A stretch of DNA of 64,000 bases from an uncultured bacterium (GTDB lineage: Bacteria > Bacillota > Clostridia > Lachnospirales > Lachnospiraceae). The position numbers and the translations under genes are program-made. Under the pieces are notes generated by a model, which had not been told where the DNA came from, did no database searches, and saw only the letters and a program-made list of their open reading frames with translations. Positions 41,913 through 50,646 of the stretch are shown piece by piece; position 1 is the first letter of the stretch, and the number at the start of each line of letters is the position of its first letter. The stretch covers positions 1 to 64,000 of the forward strand of contig CANSLJ010000015.1 in the NCBI GenBank assembly GCA_947647735.1. The letters run 5' to 3'.

Positions 41913-41953
41913 ATGTAAAATTCAAAAGAGGACTTATGTAAAATTTATGTAAA
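41913..41953 (-). promoter_or_regulatory. Pho-type operator upstream of the response regulator
   Basis: Minus-strand TTTACAT at 41947-41953, 41936-41942 and 41913-41919: spacings 11 and 23, exactly as at 39791-39831. AT-rich TATAAT candidates overlap or follow the last box. Suggests autoregulation. Confidence 0.6.
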
Positions 41954-41971
41954 ATGAGCGAACCTTACCTG

Positions 41972-42436
41972 CTATTCATCCTGTGCCTTGAAAACCCACC
42001 ATTTTTCGTTCATATAAACTTCAATCGTACCGCTTTCTCCATACTGCCAGCCGTATCCGCTTCCAAAGTTGGACTGCCCGTTTTCAGAAGGTATTTCTGC
42101 CGCATCCACAGTGGATGTAATCTCTCCGTCCATCATCCCACAGCGTGCCGTGACGGTGCTTTCTTTTCCTGTATCGATGTAGAGGGTATCGTCTGCCATC
42201 ACCATCGGGATTCTGTCTCCTGAAATTATTTCTTCTTCCGAAGCTGCTTCTTCCTGAACAGCCTCTTCCTCCCGAACGTTTCCTTCTTCCAGAAAATCTT
42301 CTCCCTCTATTCTTTCTATTGATGCGGTTTCTGACACCTGTTTTTCCTCCGCTTCCGCCCCGCAGCCCGCCAGACACATCAGGCAGATGCCTGTTATGAT
42401 GATCACTGTTAATTTTTTCCTTCTGCTCGTTTTCAT
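41972..42436 (-). CDS. Hypothetical lipoprotein
   Basis: A 154-residue exported protein. Signal peptide KKLTVIIITGICLMCLAGC with the lipobox Cys at about 25, then a highly acidic low-complexity stretch (EEEAVQEEAASEEE) and a small C-terminal domain rich in aromatic and glycine residues (NFGSGYGWQYGESGTIEVY). No family recognised. Start behind TTAGGAGGAAAGCAGG. It lies upstream of the Pho-type two-component genes on the same strand but is separated from them by the operator region. Confidence 0.7.
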   Translation of the reverse strand: MKTSRRKKLTVIIITGICLMCLAGCGAEAEEKQVSETASIERIEGEDFLEEGNVREEEAVQEEAASEEEIISGDRIPMVMADDTLYIDTGKESTVTARCGMMDGEITSTVDAAEIPSENGQSNFGSGYGWQYGESGTIEVYMNEKWWVFKAQDE

Positions 42437-42624
42437 CCTGCTTTCCTCCTAATATGCAGCCACAAACAGCACCGACAACTTTGTTTTTCGTTTTATAAAA
42501 CTGCCAGACACGTCCATTCTTTTTATGTTCTGCATATATGTGGTAAAAAATACAGGAAATGTTGCAATCAGTATCTGCATATTCTGCGGACTTATACCAG
42601 CCAACGCCCTTTGGGCTTATGCTA

Positions 42625-42656
42625 AAAGGAGCAGGCTTATATCGGCCTGCTCCTTT
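42625..42656 (-). terminator. Terminator behind the small ORF 42676-42870
   Basis: AAAGGAGCAGGC (42625-42636) pairs with GCCTGCTCCTTT (42645-42656), eight-base loop; TTTT follows on the minus strand. Confidence 0.85.
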
Positions 42657-42675
42657 ATACTTGTTTCCATTTTAT

Positions 42676-42870
42676 TTACTCTTTAATGTCGTCAATATCT
42701 GTAAGATCTACACCTGCTACATTCAGAAAACTTTTCAAATATAAATATTCCTTTTTTAAGCTTTCATATGTCTCAACAGCATTTTCCTTACGCGCTATCA
42801 ACATATGTCTTTGGATTTTTATAAAGTCTTCCATCGCTTTTTGCGTAATCTCTAAATTAGTATCAGGCAT
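42676..42870 (-). CDS. Small hypothetical helical protein
   Basis: A 64-residue acidic protein, predicted to be nearly all helix (ITQKAMEDFIKIQRHMLIA, then YESLKKEYLYLKSFLNVAG). No family recognised. The ATG at 42870 has a strong site (GGAGGTGAGAAT); the frame is open slightly further to 42894. A clear terminator follows. Probably cytoplasmic; function unknown. Confidence 0.65.
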   Translation of the reverse strand: MPDTNLEITQKAMEDFIKIQRHMLIARKENAVETYESLKKEYLYLKSFLNVAGVDLTDIDDIKE

Positions 42871-42976
42871 ATTCTCACCTCCAACATCTAACAAACTGCA
42901 CCATCTTGTCTACTTTTTTAGTATAGCATGTTCATACTGCAAAGTCCATTACAAAAAACACTCCATCTCTTACACC

Positions 42977-43693
42977 TCAACGCCTTTTCTCGTTCACCGC
43001 GATCCATATCTCGCAGGTATAATCGGGATCATCCACCCGGTCCGAAGGATACACTTCCATCTCCACCGCATAAGCACACTCGTACTTATCGCTCTGCGGG
43101 AAAAACTCCGAGACAATCTGCCTGTAGGTCTCCACAAACGCCTCCGGCATTTTCCCCTTACAGGTAAACACCGCATAAGTATGAGCTGGAATTTCCACAA
43201 CCTCTAAGTCATCATCCAACGCTCTTCCATCATATTCCACACCTATGCCATATGGAAAATGCGAACACTGCGGATCCTCCCAAAAGCAGATGCCGAGCAT
43301 ACCCTTCATCACCGGTTCTTCGGGAATACAGCCGATCAGCTTCTGCATCGAGCCGTCCTCCATACATTCACGCCAGAATGCACTGATCTCCTCCGTCGGG
43401 CCTCCGCCTATCGGATTTCCCACCGATTTCCTCCTGCATACCACCTGAAATGCATCCATTTTCTCAATTCTGTAATCCATCATACTGCCTCCTGTTAAAA
43501 TTAGTTTAACAGACAGTCTGGAAAAGGATCTGGCACGCCCGCTGCGCCTCACTTCCGTGGGCGCGGCATTGTGGAACCGGGTAAACGCGCGGGTAAAGCT
43601 CTCCGGCGTATCATATCCGTATTTCAGCGCGATATCGATCACTTTGTCCGATGTATCGATCAGATCGGACGCCGCCAGAGAAAGCCTCCGCAT
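42977..43693 (-). CDS. AraC-type regulator, N-terminally truncated, with GyrI-like domain
   Basis: The C-terminal two thirds form a GyrI-like effector-binding domain (MMDYRIEKMDAFQVVCRRKS to CEIWIAVNEKRR). Upstream in frame is only the second half of an AraC DNA-binding domain (GDYIRMRRLSLAASDL, KVIDIALKYGYDTPESFTRA). The first helix-turn-helix is missing: an in-frame TGA lies near 43757 and the cellobiose epimerase gene abuts. An ATG at 43483 preceded by ACAGGAGGCAGT could produce the effector domain alone (168 residues). As a DNA-binding regulator it is probably dead; the effector domain may survive. Confidence 0.7.
   Translation of the reverse strand: MRRLSLAASDLIDTSDKVIDIALKYGYDTPESFTRAFTRFHNAAPTEVRRSGRARSFSRLSVKLILTGGSMMDYRIEKMDAFQVVCRRKSVGNPIGGGPTEEISAFWRECMEDGSMQKLIGCIPEEPVMKGMLGICFWEDPQCSHFPYGIGVEYDGRALDDDLEVVEIPAHTYAVFTCKGKMPEAFVETYRQIVSEFFPQSDKYECAYAVEMEVYPSDRVDDPDYTCEIWIAVNEKRR
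43484..43497 (-). promoter_or_regulatory. Internal ribosome site for the GyrI-like domain
   Basis: AACAGGAGGCAGT directly before ATG ATG at 43483. This is an unusually good site inside the AraC-type frame, so the effector-binding domain may be translated by itself. Confidence 0.5.
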
Positions 43694-43778
43694 GCGGATA
43701 TAATCTCCCAGCGAAAAACCGCAGAGAATCCGGAATACTCTCTGATTGTGTACTGTCTGCTGATTCCGTCACCAGATT

Positions 43779-44963
43779 CTACGACAGCCGTTTGATAACT
43801 TCCATACACATCCGTCCGTTATGGTAAGGACATTTCCATGGCTCCACAATAGGCTTTGCCTCCGGCACGCCGTTCTCATCCACACACCAGAACCACTCCG
43901 AGCCCTCCCGCGGATCTATCATATACCGCTTGATATACTCCCATGTCCCGCGGGCGGCATCCAAATATTTCTCCTTGTGCTGCATCTGGTAACCATTTAA
44001 CAGTCCCACAACAGTTTCCGCCTGCACCCACCAGATACGGGTAGTATCATTCACGCCATTTTCCGCCTCACAAAACAGGGAATCATTCTGATAAGCATGC
44101 TGATATACATTCTCCGTCATCTCCTTCGTGATCGAAGATATCCGGTCTGTAAAAGCCGTATCTCCCAGAATCTCCAGCCCCCTGTCGATCAGCCATGCCG
44201 CCTCTATATCATGCCCGTAGGAGTACAGATCGATCAGAGAATTCCAGTTTCTGTCAAAAAACACTTCCTGCCTTCGACGCTCCCGGTTGTAAACCTTCCT
44301 GTCGATCAGATTCAGCATCTCTTTTAAATAACCGGCTGTTTTTTCGTCCCTGCACACCCGGTAATATTCTGTATATGCCTCAAATACATGGAGCAGCGTA
44401 TTCATGGTCCGCTCCGCCATCACGCCGTTTTCAGAAAGCTTTTCATTGCTTGCAGGCTGAAATGTCCTGTCAAAGGCTTCCAGATATCCTCCTATATCCC
44501 TGCATTTTTCCTCAATGATCTTCTGAAGCTCCCCCGCCAGCAAAAGTGCCTGCTCTTCTTTTACCGCATCATAATAGGAGGATAATGCATAGATGGCAAA
44601 AGCCTGATTATAAGTGTGTTTCGTTGTGTCAAGAGGTTCTCCCTCACTGGTGACAGACCAGAACACTCCCCCGTATTCTCTATCAAGACAGTATTCCCGC
44701 AGGAATCTGTAAGCATGTTCCGCATCCCTCTTCAGTTTTTCATCGCCCAGAAGCATATAGGCGTTGGAAAAAAACCACAGGATCCGGCTGTTCAGAATAC
44801 ATCCCTTTTCATAGGATCTGTCCGGCACAAGATCGTATCCCATATACCCTGTATAGCCGCCCTTTTCCTCATCTTTTAATCCTTCCCAGAAAGGGATCAG
44901 TTTTTCCGTCAGGTGATCTTTTACTTCCTGTAAAAACATTCCATCTATTTTTGTCGCTTCCAT
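43779..44963 (-). CDS. Cellobiose 2-epimerase / AGE family epimerase
   Basis: A 394-residue (alpha/alpha)6-barrel isomerase of the N-acylglucosamine 2-epimerase family, cellobiose-epimerase type: the ring of catalytic residues lies in KGCILNSRILWFFSNAY, TKHTYNQAFAIYALS, YSYGHDIEAAWLID, IWWVQAETVVGLL and EPWKCPYHNGRMCMEV. It converts beta-1,4-linked glucose disaccharides, or mannobiose, at the reducing end. Placement after an alpha-galactosidase and LacI gene suggests use of galactomannan or other mannan oligosaccharides. Start behind CGGAGGAGAAT, 11 bases after the LacI stop. Confidence 0.87.
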   Translation of the reverse strand: MEATKIDGMFLQEVKDHLTEKLIPFWEGLKDEEKGGYTGYMGYDLVPDRSYEKGCILNSRILWFFSNAYMLLGDEKLKRDAEHAYRFLREYCLDREYGGVFWSVTSEGEPLDTTKHTYNQAFAIYALSSYYDAVKEEQALLLAGELQKIIEEKCRDIGGYLEAFDRTFQPASNEKLSENGVMAERTMNTLLHVFEAYTEYYRVCRDEKTAGYLKEMLNLIDRKVYNRERRRQEVFFDRNWNSLIDLYSYGHDIEAAWLIDRGLEILGDTAFTDRISSITKEMTENVYQHAYQNDSLFCEAENGVNDTTRIWWVQAETVVGLLNGYQMQHKEKYLDAARGTWEYIKRYMIDPREGSEWFWCVDENGVPEAKPIVEPWKCPYHNGRMCMEVIKRLS

Positions 44964-44974
44964 ATTCTCCTCCG

Positions 44975-45997
44975 TTATTCCTGCAGACTGTCTTTCCGTC
45001 TTTTTACGCTGTCCTTCTCCACAATATGTCCGGAAATAACATCCAGGCCATGCCCGGCTTCCGGATCTTCCAGCCTTTTTAACACTTTTTCCAGTGCAGC
45101 CTCAACCATGATTTTCGTGTTTACCTCATAGGAAGTGATCCGCTTATCAGGAAAACCGGGATAAAGATAATTATCAAATCCCACTACGGAAATATCCTCC
45201 GGCACCTGCAGTCCTCTCTCCTCCAGTTTCAGGATCAGTCTGCCCGCCGCCAGATCACAGTTACAGACAAAGGCTTCCGGCAATCTTTCAGGCAGTTCAA
45301 ACAGGATCTCTCCCGCCTTATTTCTGTCCTCGATCAGCCATTCCTCAGGCAGCGTGATACCATGTTCCCAGAGCGATTTCTGAAATCCGCAATACCGATC
45401 CATGATGCTGCTGGTCTCCTGAATGGAACCCACATATGCCATTTCCCGCAATCCCTGTTCGAAGAGATATTCTGTCATCAGGTACATACCATAAAAGTTA
45501 TCAGCGATCACAGAATCACCGGCAAGTTCCTTGTCATAAAAATCCAGAAAGATCACCGGCATCCGTGTTTTCCTCTTCAGAAAATGAATGTATTCTTTGT
45601 TGATCTTTCCCATGATGATCAGGCCCTCTACCGTATCCTCCTCCACGATCCTCGGCAGAATAAACATATCTTCCGCTTCACGTTTTAAAATCTCCACAGA
45701 AGTCATACAGTTTTTATCCACTGCCGCCAGCGCCATCTCCTGATACATTTTCCAGTAAAAGGTGGTATACTCCGCCAGATACTTCTCTGAAATGATGACA
45801 CCGATATTTTTGAGGCTTCGTCCCTTTTCCCGCTTTGCGGCAGACGTATTCTGACGATACCCCATCTCATCCGCCAGCCGGAGGATCTGTTCTCGCAGTT
45901 CATCGCTGACACCCTTTTGTCCTGACAGGGCGTTATGTACTGTTACAGTGCTGACGCCCACCCGTTTCGCAATATCTGCCAGTCTTACTTTCGCCAT
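44975..45997 (-). CDS. LacI family transcriptional regulator
   Basis: A 340-residue repressor: N-terminal LacI HTH (VRLADIAKRVGVSTVTVHNA, then hinge helix with NTSAAKREKGRS), followed by a periplasmic-binding-protein-like sugar domain (IGVIISEKYLAEYTTFYWKM, FVCNCDLAAGRLI, VVGFDNYLYPGF, INTYEVNTK-like ITSYEVNTK). ATG 45997 follows AAAGGGGAATCTC. It lies between the alpha-galactosidase and epimerase genes in one operon and most likely acts at the 18-bp palindrome at 48356-48373 over the operon promoter. Confidence 0.9.
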   Translation of the reverse strand: MAKVRLADIAKRVGVSTVTVHNALSGQKGVSDELREQILRLADEMGYRQNTSAAKREKGRSLKNIGVIISEKYLAEYTTFYWKMYQEMALAAVDKNCMTSVEILKREAEDMFILPRIVEEDTVEGLIIMGKINKEYIHFLKRKTRMPVIFLDFYDKELAGDSVIADNFYGMYLMTEYLFEQGLREMAYVGSIQETSSIMDRYCGFQKSLWEHGITLPEEWLIEDRNKAGEILFELPERLPEAFVCNCDLAAGRLILKLEERGLQVPEDISVVGFDNYLYPGFPDKRITSYEVNTKIMVEAALEKVLKRLEDPEAGHGLDVISGHIVEKDSVKRRKDSLQE

Positions 45998-46011
45998 GAG
46001 ATTCCCCTTTC

Positions 46012-48219
46012 CTATAAGCATTTATCCTCTGCCTGTATTTTCTCAAAATGATACAGCCTGCTGACAAAATCCCCCTTCATGCACTCGATCAGAAAACCCG
46101 CATACATCAGCATCTCGCCGCTGTAAACCTGTTCTGTCCCCGTAAGGCGGTAAGAGGCATCCGGATCAAATCCCTGCAGCCGGAGTTTCCTGCTGTGTTT
46201 GTTGGGCTCCGCCAACACCTGTACATAGGTGACCAAAACCTCCTGTTTATCCTTGGAAGCCACCGCCCAGACGTCATATTTATGATTCTCCCGATAGGAA
46301 GCGATACGGTAATAATCCCCTTCCCGCACAAGATCATTGTATGCGTGATACATCTTTGTCTGCTCACAGATCATCTGGCGCTGCTCCTGAGGGATCTTTG
46401 TAATATCCAGCTCATAGCCGAAGGTTCCCGCCAGCGCTATATGGCCTCTTGTCTCAAAAGGCGTAACGCGGCCCAGGATATGATTCGGGCAATCGCTGAC
46501 ATGGGCCCCCATTGTGGACAGCGGATAGATGAATCCTGTCCCCTCCTGGATCAAAAGCCGTTCTATGGCATCTGTATCATCGGAACACCAGATCTGCGGA
46601 CTGTAATAAAGCATGCCCGGATCAAACCTCGCCCCGCCGCTGGAACAGTTCTCAAGAAGCAGCTCAGGGAACTCTGTCACAAGCCGCTCCTGCAGTTCGT
46701 ATAATCCCAGTACATAACGATGGGACAATTCTTTTTGATGTTCTGCGTCCAGAAAACTGCTGCCCAGATCGCTGAGCAGCCGGTTCATATCCCACTTCAC
46801 ATAGCAGATATTGGCACTGCGCAGGATCTTTGCCACCGCCTCATAGACATAGTCCACCACATCCCGTCTGGACAGATCCAGCACATACTGGTTCCGCCCC
46901 ATGGCGGCCTCCCGTCCCTCTATCTGAATCGCCCAGTCCGGATGTGCCCTGTACAGATCAGAATCCGGCGATACCATCTCCGGCTCAAACCAGATGCCGA
47001 ACGCCAGCCCGATCTCATTCACCTGATCCACCAGATATTTCAGGCCGCCTTTTATCTTCTCCTCGTTGACTGTCCAGTCCCCAAGAGAGTTGTCATCCAC
47101 ATTCCTCCTGCCAAACCACCCATCATCCATCACGAGCATCTCAATACCGCACTTTTTCGCCTCCCTTGCGATCTGCAGCAGTTTTTCCGTATCAAAATCA
47201 AAGTATGTTGCCTCCCAGTTGTTGATCAGGATCGGGCGCTTTTTATGATTATAGATACTCCGGATCATATGATCTCTGTAAAAATCATGGAAATTACGGC
47301 TCATCATCCCGAGTCCCTGTCCTGAATAAGTCAGGATCACCTCCGGCGCCTGAAAGCTTTCTCCGGGCAGAAGATTCCAGCAAAACTCTTCCGTATGAAT
47401 ACCCATCACCATTCTCACGCTGTCGTACTGGGTCAGCTCCGCCTGTGCCAGAAAGTTACCGGAATATACAAAATGCATGGCATAAACCTGTCCCTGCTGC
47501 TGGTCCGTGCCGGGAGATACCAGCGCCATAAATGGATGCTCCTGATGGCTTGACTCCCCGCGGAAGGAAGAAACCGCCTGTTTTCCATAGCGCAGCGGCG
47601 CTCTCTGTATATGACGCTCTCTCGCCCAGGAACCGCATAAGTTGATCATCTCATAGTCTTCATTGTCCATATCCAGACAGGCACTGTACACTTTTTCCAG
47701 CTTCAGCGCATCCTTCCCCTGATTCACGATACGGACGCTTCTTGCTATCATATCCTCTTTTTCAAATACAGACCAGGAGAGCACCGCCTGAAGCCCTAAT
47801 ATCTTATCTTCCAGCGTGATCTCCAGTGTTTCCACTTCCTCTTCTGCTCCAAAAGATGCCGGAAGCCCCTCCAGTTTTTTCTTACCCGGATAGATTTCAT
47901 GGGACAGATACAAAAGTTCGCTCCCCATCTGCCCTTTCGGATTTCGCACATTCAGACAGCTCTCCCTGTAATCGCCGATACCGCCGGTAGGATATTCCAT
48001 CGGAAAACTATCCAGAAAAGATAATTTCTCCCGCTTATTGACGGAAGGCGTAAAGGGAGCCTCCGCCGTCCGCAGAAGATAGCTGTCCGCCTCCTGATAG
48101 AGCCTCCTTCCGTAATAAATATGCCCTATGTAGCCCTCCGGTGTCATACCGATCAGATAGGTTGTATTTTTTGTATCCAAGTGAAATATTTTTTTATCTT
48201 CCTGAAAATAAACCGCCAT
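46012..48219 (-). CDS. Alpha-galactosidase, GH36
   Basis: A 735-residue cytoplasmic alpha-galactosidase releasing galactose from raffinose-family sugars or galactomannan oligomers. N-terminal beta-sandwich, then the catalytic barrel with LVMDDGWFG, nucleophile in VKWDMNR (Asp477), CSSGGARFDPG and acid/base in CSDDTDAIERL (Asp548), matching the two aspartates known in GH36. C-terminal sheet to the end. No signal peptide, so uptake of the sugar by an unlinked transporter is needed. Start behind GAGGCGGAAA; first gene of the operon. Confidence 0.95.
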   Translation of the reverse strand: MAVYFQEDKKIFHLDTKNTTYLIGMTPEGYIGHIYYGRRLYQEADSYLLRTAEAPFTPSVNKREKLSFLDSFPMEYPTGGIGDYRESCLNVRNPKGQMGSELLYLSHEIYPGKKKLEGLPASFGAEEEVETLEITLEDKILGLQAVLSWSVFEKEDMIARSVRIVNQGKDALKLEKVYSACLDMDNEDYEMINLCGSWARERHIQRAPLRYGKQAVSSFRGESSHQEHPFMALVSPGTDQQQGQVYAMHFVYSGNFLAQAELTQYDSVRMVMGIHTEEFCWNLLPGESFQAPEVILTYSGQGLGMMSRNFHDFYRDHMIRSIYNHKKRPILINNWEATYFDFDTEKLLQIAREAKKCGIEMLVMDDGWFGRRNVDDNSLGDWTVNEEKIKGGLKYLVDQVNEIGLAFGIWFEPEMVSPDSDLYRAHPDWAIQIEGREAAMGRNQYVLDLSRRDVVDYVYEAVAKILRSANICYVKWDMNRLLSDLGSSFLDAEHQKELSHRYVLGLYELQERLVTEFPELLLENCSSGGARFDPGMLYYSPQIWCSDDTDAIERLLIQEGTGFIYPLSTMGAHVSDCPNHILGRVTPFETRGHIALAGTFGYELDITKIPQEQRQMICEQTKMYHAYNDLVREGDYYRIASYRENHKYDVWAVASKDKQEVLVTYVQVLAEPNKHSRKLRLQGFDPDASYRLTGTEQVYSGEMLMYAGFLIECMKGDFVSRLYHFEKIQAEDKCL

Positions 48220-48329
48220 TTTCCGCCTCTTCCTCTCTTATTTATTTTTATAAACCCCTGCAATTCATACACTCTGCATCACAGATATTCTATTGCATAA
48301 TACCTTCTACATTATCCCGCCCAGTTTGC

Positions 48330-48358
48330 ATTATACTTAATTTGTATTTTATAGTCAA
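48330..48358 (-). promoter_or_regulatory. Promoter of the alpha-galactosidase operon
   Basis: TTGACT (complement of 48353-48358), 17-base spacer, TATAAT (complement of 48330-48335). The -35 overlaps the palindrome at 48356-48373. Confidence 0.8.
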
Positions 48359-48373
48359 CTTAAATTTAAGTTG
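48356..48373. promoter_or_regulatory. LacI-type operator, perfect 18-bp palindrome
   Basis: CAACTTAAATTTAAGTTG, a perfect inverted repeat over the -35 of the operon promoter. Best candidate site for the LacI repressor coded two genes downstream. Confidence 0.75.
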
Positions 48374-48602
48374 TCCGGCAGATCATCTTCAAAAATTTAT
48401 CAGGACAAAAATCTCCCTGTAACGCTTCTTTTCCGCACTACCGGGAGATATTATTGCTTTCCAGTTTTTCCTATTCTCACTTAAGAGCTTTGCTTAAATA
48501 TACTTTCTGCTCATCCTGAGACAGCATCAATGCATTTCTTCCTGTATATTGCAATACTTGAATACATTTTTCTGTAATAAATGCAGTTTTTCAAACTGTC
48601 TG

Positions 48603-49103
48603 TTACAGTCTTTTCCCAATCCCCTCTCCCCATACCGCAGTCAGCTTTTCCAATGAACAAGCTGCGTTCGCCGGACTGGTGGATGGAAGTACCATCACTG
48701 GAACCTTCGTTTTCGGAAATATGTACTTCTGATACAGGCTCTCCGCCTTTTTTCCATTTGCAAATACAGCGCTGATATCCGTTTTTTCCAATACCGTTCC
48801 GATATCCGCAGGCACCACATTCCTGATGCTGCTGTCGCTGGAACCTATGATGTCGCAGCTCTCGATCACATCCCATATTGCGATATGGTTTGCGAGCAGC
48901 ATACTCTTCTTCTCCTCTATCGTCATCGGAACTTCCACATCCAGTATCCCCGCCAGCACCTTCCAGAAACGGTTCTGCGGGTGCCCATAATAAAAACCCT
49001 GCTCCCGGGATTTTACCGAGGGAAGACTTCCGAGAATCAGGATCTTTGATCTATCGTTATATATCGGTTCAAACGTGTGGTGTATGTGCTGGTATTCTGC
49101 CAT
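48603..49103 (-). CDS. DNA-deoxyinosine glycosylase (uracil-DNA glycosylase family)
   Basis: A 166-residue repair enzyme of UDG family 6-like hypoxanthine glycosylases. Motifs: ILILGSLPSVKSREQGFYYG (motif 1), NRFWKVLA, ANHIAIWDVIESCDIIGSSD and the final VMVLPSTSPANA (motif 2). It removes deaminated adenine from DNA. ATG 49103 or 49115 are both possible; spacing to AAAGGA favours neither strongly. It lies behind the terminator of the his operon, so it needs its own promoter or read-through. Confidence 0.87.
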   Translation of the reverse strand: MAEYQHIHHTFEPIYNDRSKILILGSLPSVKSREQGFYYGHPQNRFWKVLAGILDVEVPMTIEEKKSMLLANHIAIWDVIESCDIIGSSDSSIRNVVPADIGTVLEKTDISAVFANGKKAESLYQKYIFPKTKVPVMVLPSTSPANAACSLEKLTAVWGEGIGKRL

Positions 49104-49189
49104 ATTGACAACCATTCCTTTCTCACTGTCTGCAAAACTTTATCTTCGTTTTCTTCTATCCCTGCCATAAATATATCTATCCGCAATAA

Positions 49190-49230
49190 AGCTGCTGTAC
49201 AGAAATTCCAAAAATTCCTGCACAACAGCT
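49190..49230 (-). terminator. Terminator of the histidine operon
   Basis: An 18-base arm (49190-49207) pairs with 49213-49230 around a five-base loop with a few mismatches; TTTATT follows on the minus strand. It begins only six bases past the hisIE stop. Confidence 0.8.
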
Positions 49231-49235
49231 CTGTT

Positions 49236-50522
49236 TCACTCCCGATTCGCCAGCTCCTTCGTGATCTCCTCCCAGCTGATCCCTTTCTCCGCCATCAGCA
49301 CCATCATATGATACAGGAAATCCGCAATCTCATACTTCACCTCATTCGGATTCGGGTTCTTGGCGGCAATCACAATCTCCGTCGCCTCCTCCCCCAGTTT
49401 TTTCAGTATCTTATCGAGGCCTTTATCAAACAGATAGTTTGTGTAGGACCCCTCCCTCGGATGAACTTTCCGATCCTCAATGACTTTCATGACTTCCTCA
49501 AATACTTTCAGCGGATTCGATGCCTCTTTCAGATCCTGCGCCATGATCTCATTGAAGAAACAGGAACGGCTTCCCGTATGACAGGCAGCTCCAACCTGAC
49601 TTATTTTCGCCAGAATCGTATCATAATCACAGTCTGCTGTCAGTGATTTTACATACTGGTAATGTCCGCTGGTCTCTCCCTTGATCCAAAGCTCCTCCCG
49701 GCTCCTGCTGTAATAGGTCATTTTTCCGGTCTTTAAAGTTCTCTCAAAAGCCTCCTCATTCATATAGGCGACCATCAGCACCTCGCCGGTCTTATAGTCC
49801 TGTGCCACCACCGGCACCATCCCGTCGCTGTTTAACTTAAGATCTCCCCACGACAGCTTCCCCTTCGGCACTTTCACTTCCACACCGCTCTCCTTGAAAA
49901 CCGATTTCATGGAATAAAGATCCTTGTAATTATCATTGATAGCATTGCCCGAAATTCCGTCCACCGCCGGATTCTGGAAGATCCATGACATACCCTCCAG
50001 AGAACAGGCATCCATCACAATGATCGTAGGATCATTCAGACACTGCATCGTCTCCTTCACCCCGCCGGACTGGGCAATCCAGATCGTCTCGGAAATATAG
50101 GCATCAATAAGTTGTCTGTGGATGCTCAGCGTCTCCGGTTTTGTGAAGGACAGATAGATTCTCTCTTTCCCAAATTTTTTGGAAACCTCCTCGGTGATCT
50201 CAATATTCTCTTCCTTGTCATAATTCAGTACAGCACGCTCACAGCCCGTATAGAGGATCTTTTTAATATCCTCCATCCGCGCCACATTCCCGGCTCCGAT
50301 CACAGGAATCTCAATAGCACTGCATATCTCTTTCATCATATCCAGTGCCTTTTCATGCTCCTCATCGCCCTTTGACATATCAAATACGATCAGCTCATCC
50401 GCCGCGTTTTCGCTGTAAGTCTTCGCCAGCTCCACCGGATTTTCTGACACAACCGTCATATCCTTGAAATTTTTTACTGCTTTCTCTTTATATAGATAAA
50501 TACATGGAATTAGTCTTTTCAT
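49236..50522 (-). CDS. hisIE: HisIE bifunctional enzyme with HisF-like N-terminal domain
   Basis: A 428-residue three-part protein. Residues 1 to about 210 resemble the HisA/HisF barrel ([37 protein letters not shown]), but the HisF catalytic aspartates appear lost (the expected CLDV is CIYLY). Residues 215-325 are HisI, phosphoribosyl-AMP cyclohydrolase, with zinc cysteines in DCDYDT and CHTGSRSCF. Residues 335-428 are HisE, phosphoribosyl-ATP pyrophosphohydrolase ([26 protein letters not shown]). It performs steps 2 and 3 of histidine synthesis. Start behind GGAGGTTAT; last gene of the operon. Confidence 0.92.
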   Translation of the reverse strand: MKRLIPCIYLYKEKAVKNFKDMTVVSENPVELAKTYSENAADELIVFDMSKGDEEHEKALDMMKEICSAIEIPVIGAGNVARMEDIKKILYTGCERAVLNYDKEENIEITEEVSKKFGKERIYLSFTKPETLSIHRQLIDAYISETIWIAQSGGVKETMQCLNDPTIIVMDACSLEGMSWIFQNPAVDGISGNAINDNYKDLYSMKSVFKESGVEVKVPKGKLSWGDLKLNSDGMVPVVAQDYKTGEVLMVAYMNEEAFERTLKTGKMTYYSRSREELWIKGETSGHYQYVKSLTADCDYDTILAKISQVGAACHTGSRSCFFNEIMAQDLKEASNPLKVFEEVMKVIEDRKVHPREGSYTNYLFDKGLDKILKKLGEEATEIVIAAKNPNPNEVKYEIADFLYHMMVLMAEKGISWEEITKELANRE

Positions 50523-50646
50523 ATAACCTCCATTTTATCAAATCCCTGCGTAAGATCTGTCACTATTTCATCTTTTCCTATCCCGCACAAAACTGCATGC
50601 TGCAAAACATCCGTGCATTCGTTATCATTCCGCTGTTACCTGCTTG

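Larger units (their letters stand above)
48220..48602. other. Intergenic region, alpha-galactosidase control and UDG 3' flank
   Basis: 383 bases without a convincing gene. The left half holds the alpha-galactosidase promoter and palindrome. The right half (48480-48602) has a stretch of about 30 open codons on the minus strand (ALMLSQDEQKVYLSKALK) directly behind the glycosylase gene but with no start codon. It may be debris of an older 3' end. Confidence 0.5.

Noticed and set aside
48409-48450. Inverted repeat ATCTCCC/GGGAGAT as a terminator
   Set aside because: The loop is about 25 bases and there is no T run on either strand.
48511-48876. A 121-codon minus-strand frame overlapping the DNA-deoxyinosine glycosylase gene
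   Set aside because: It overlaps the glycosylase in another frame; only the glycosylase frame has family motifs.
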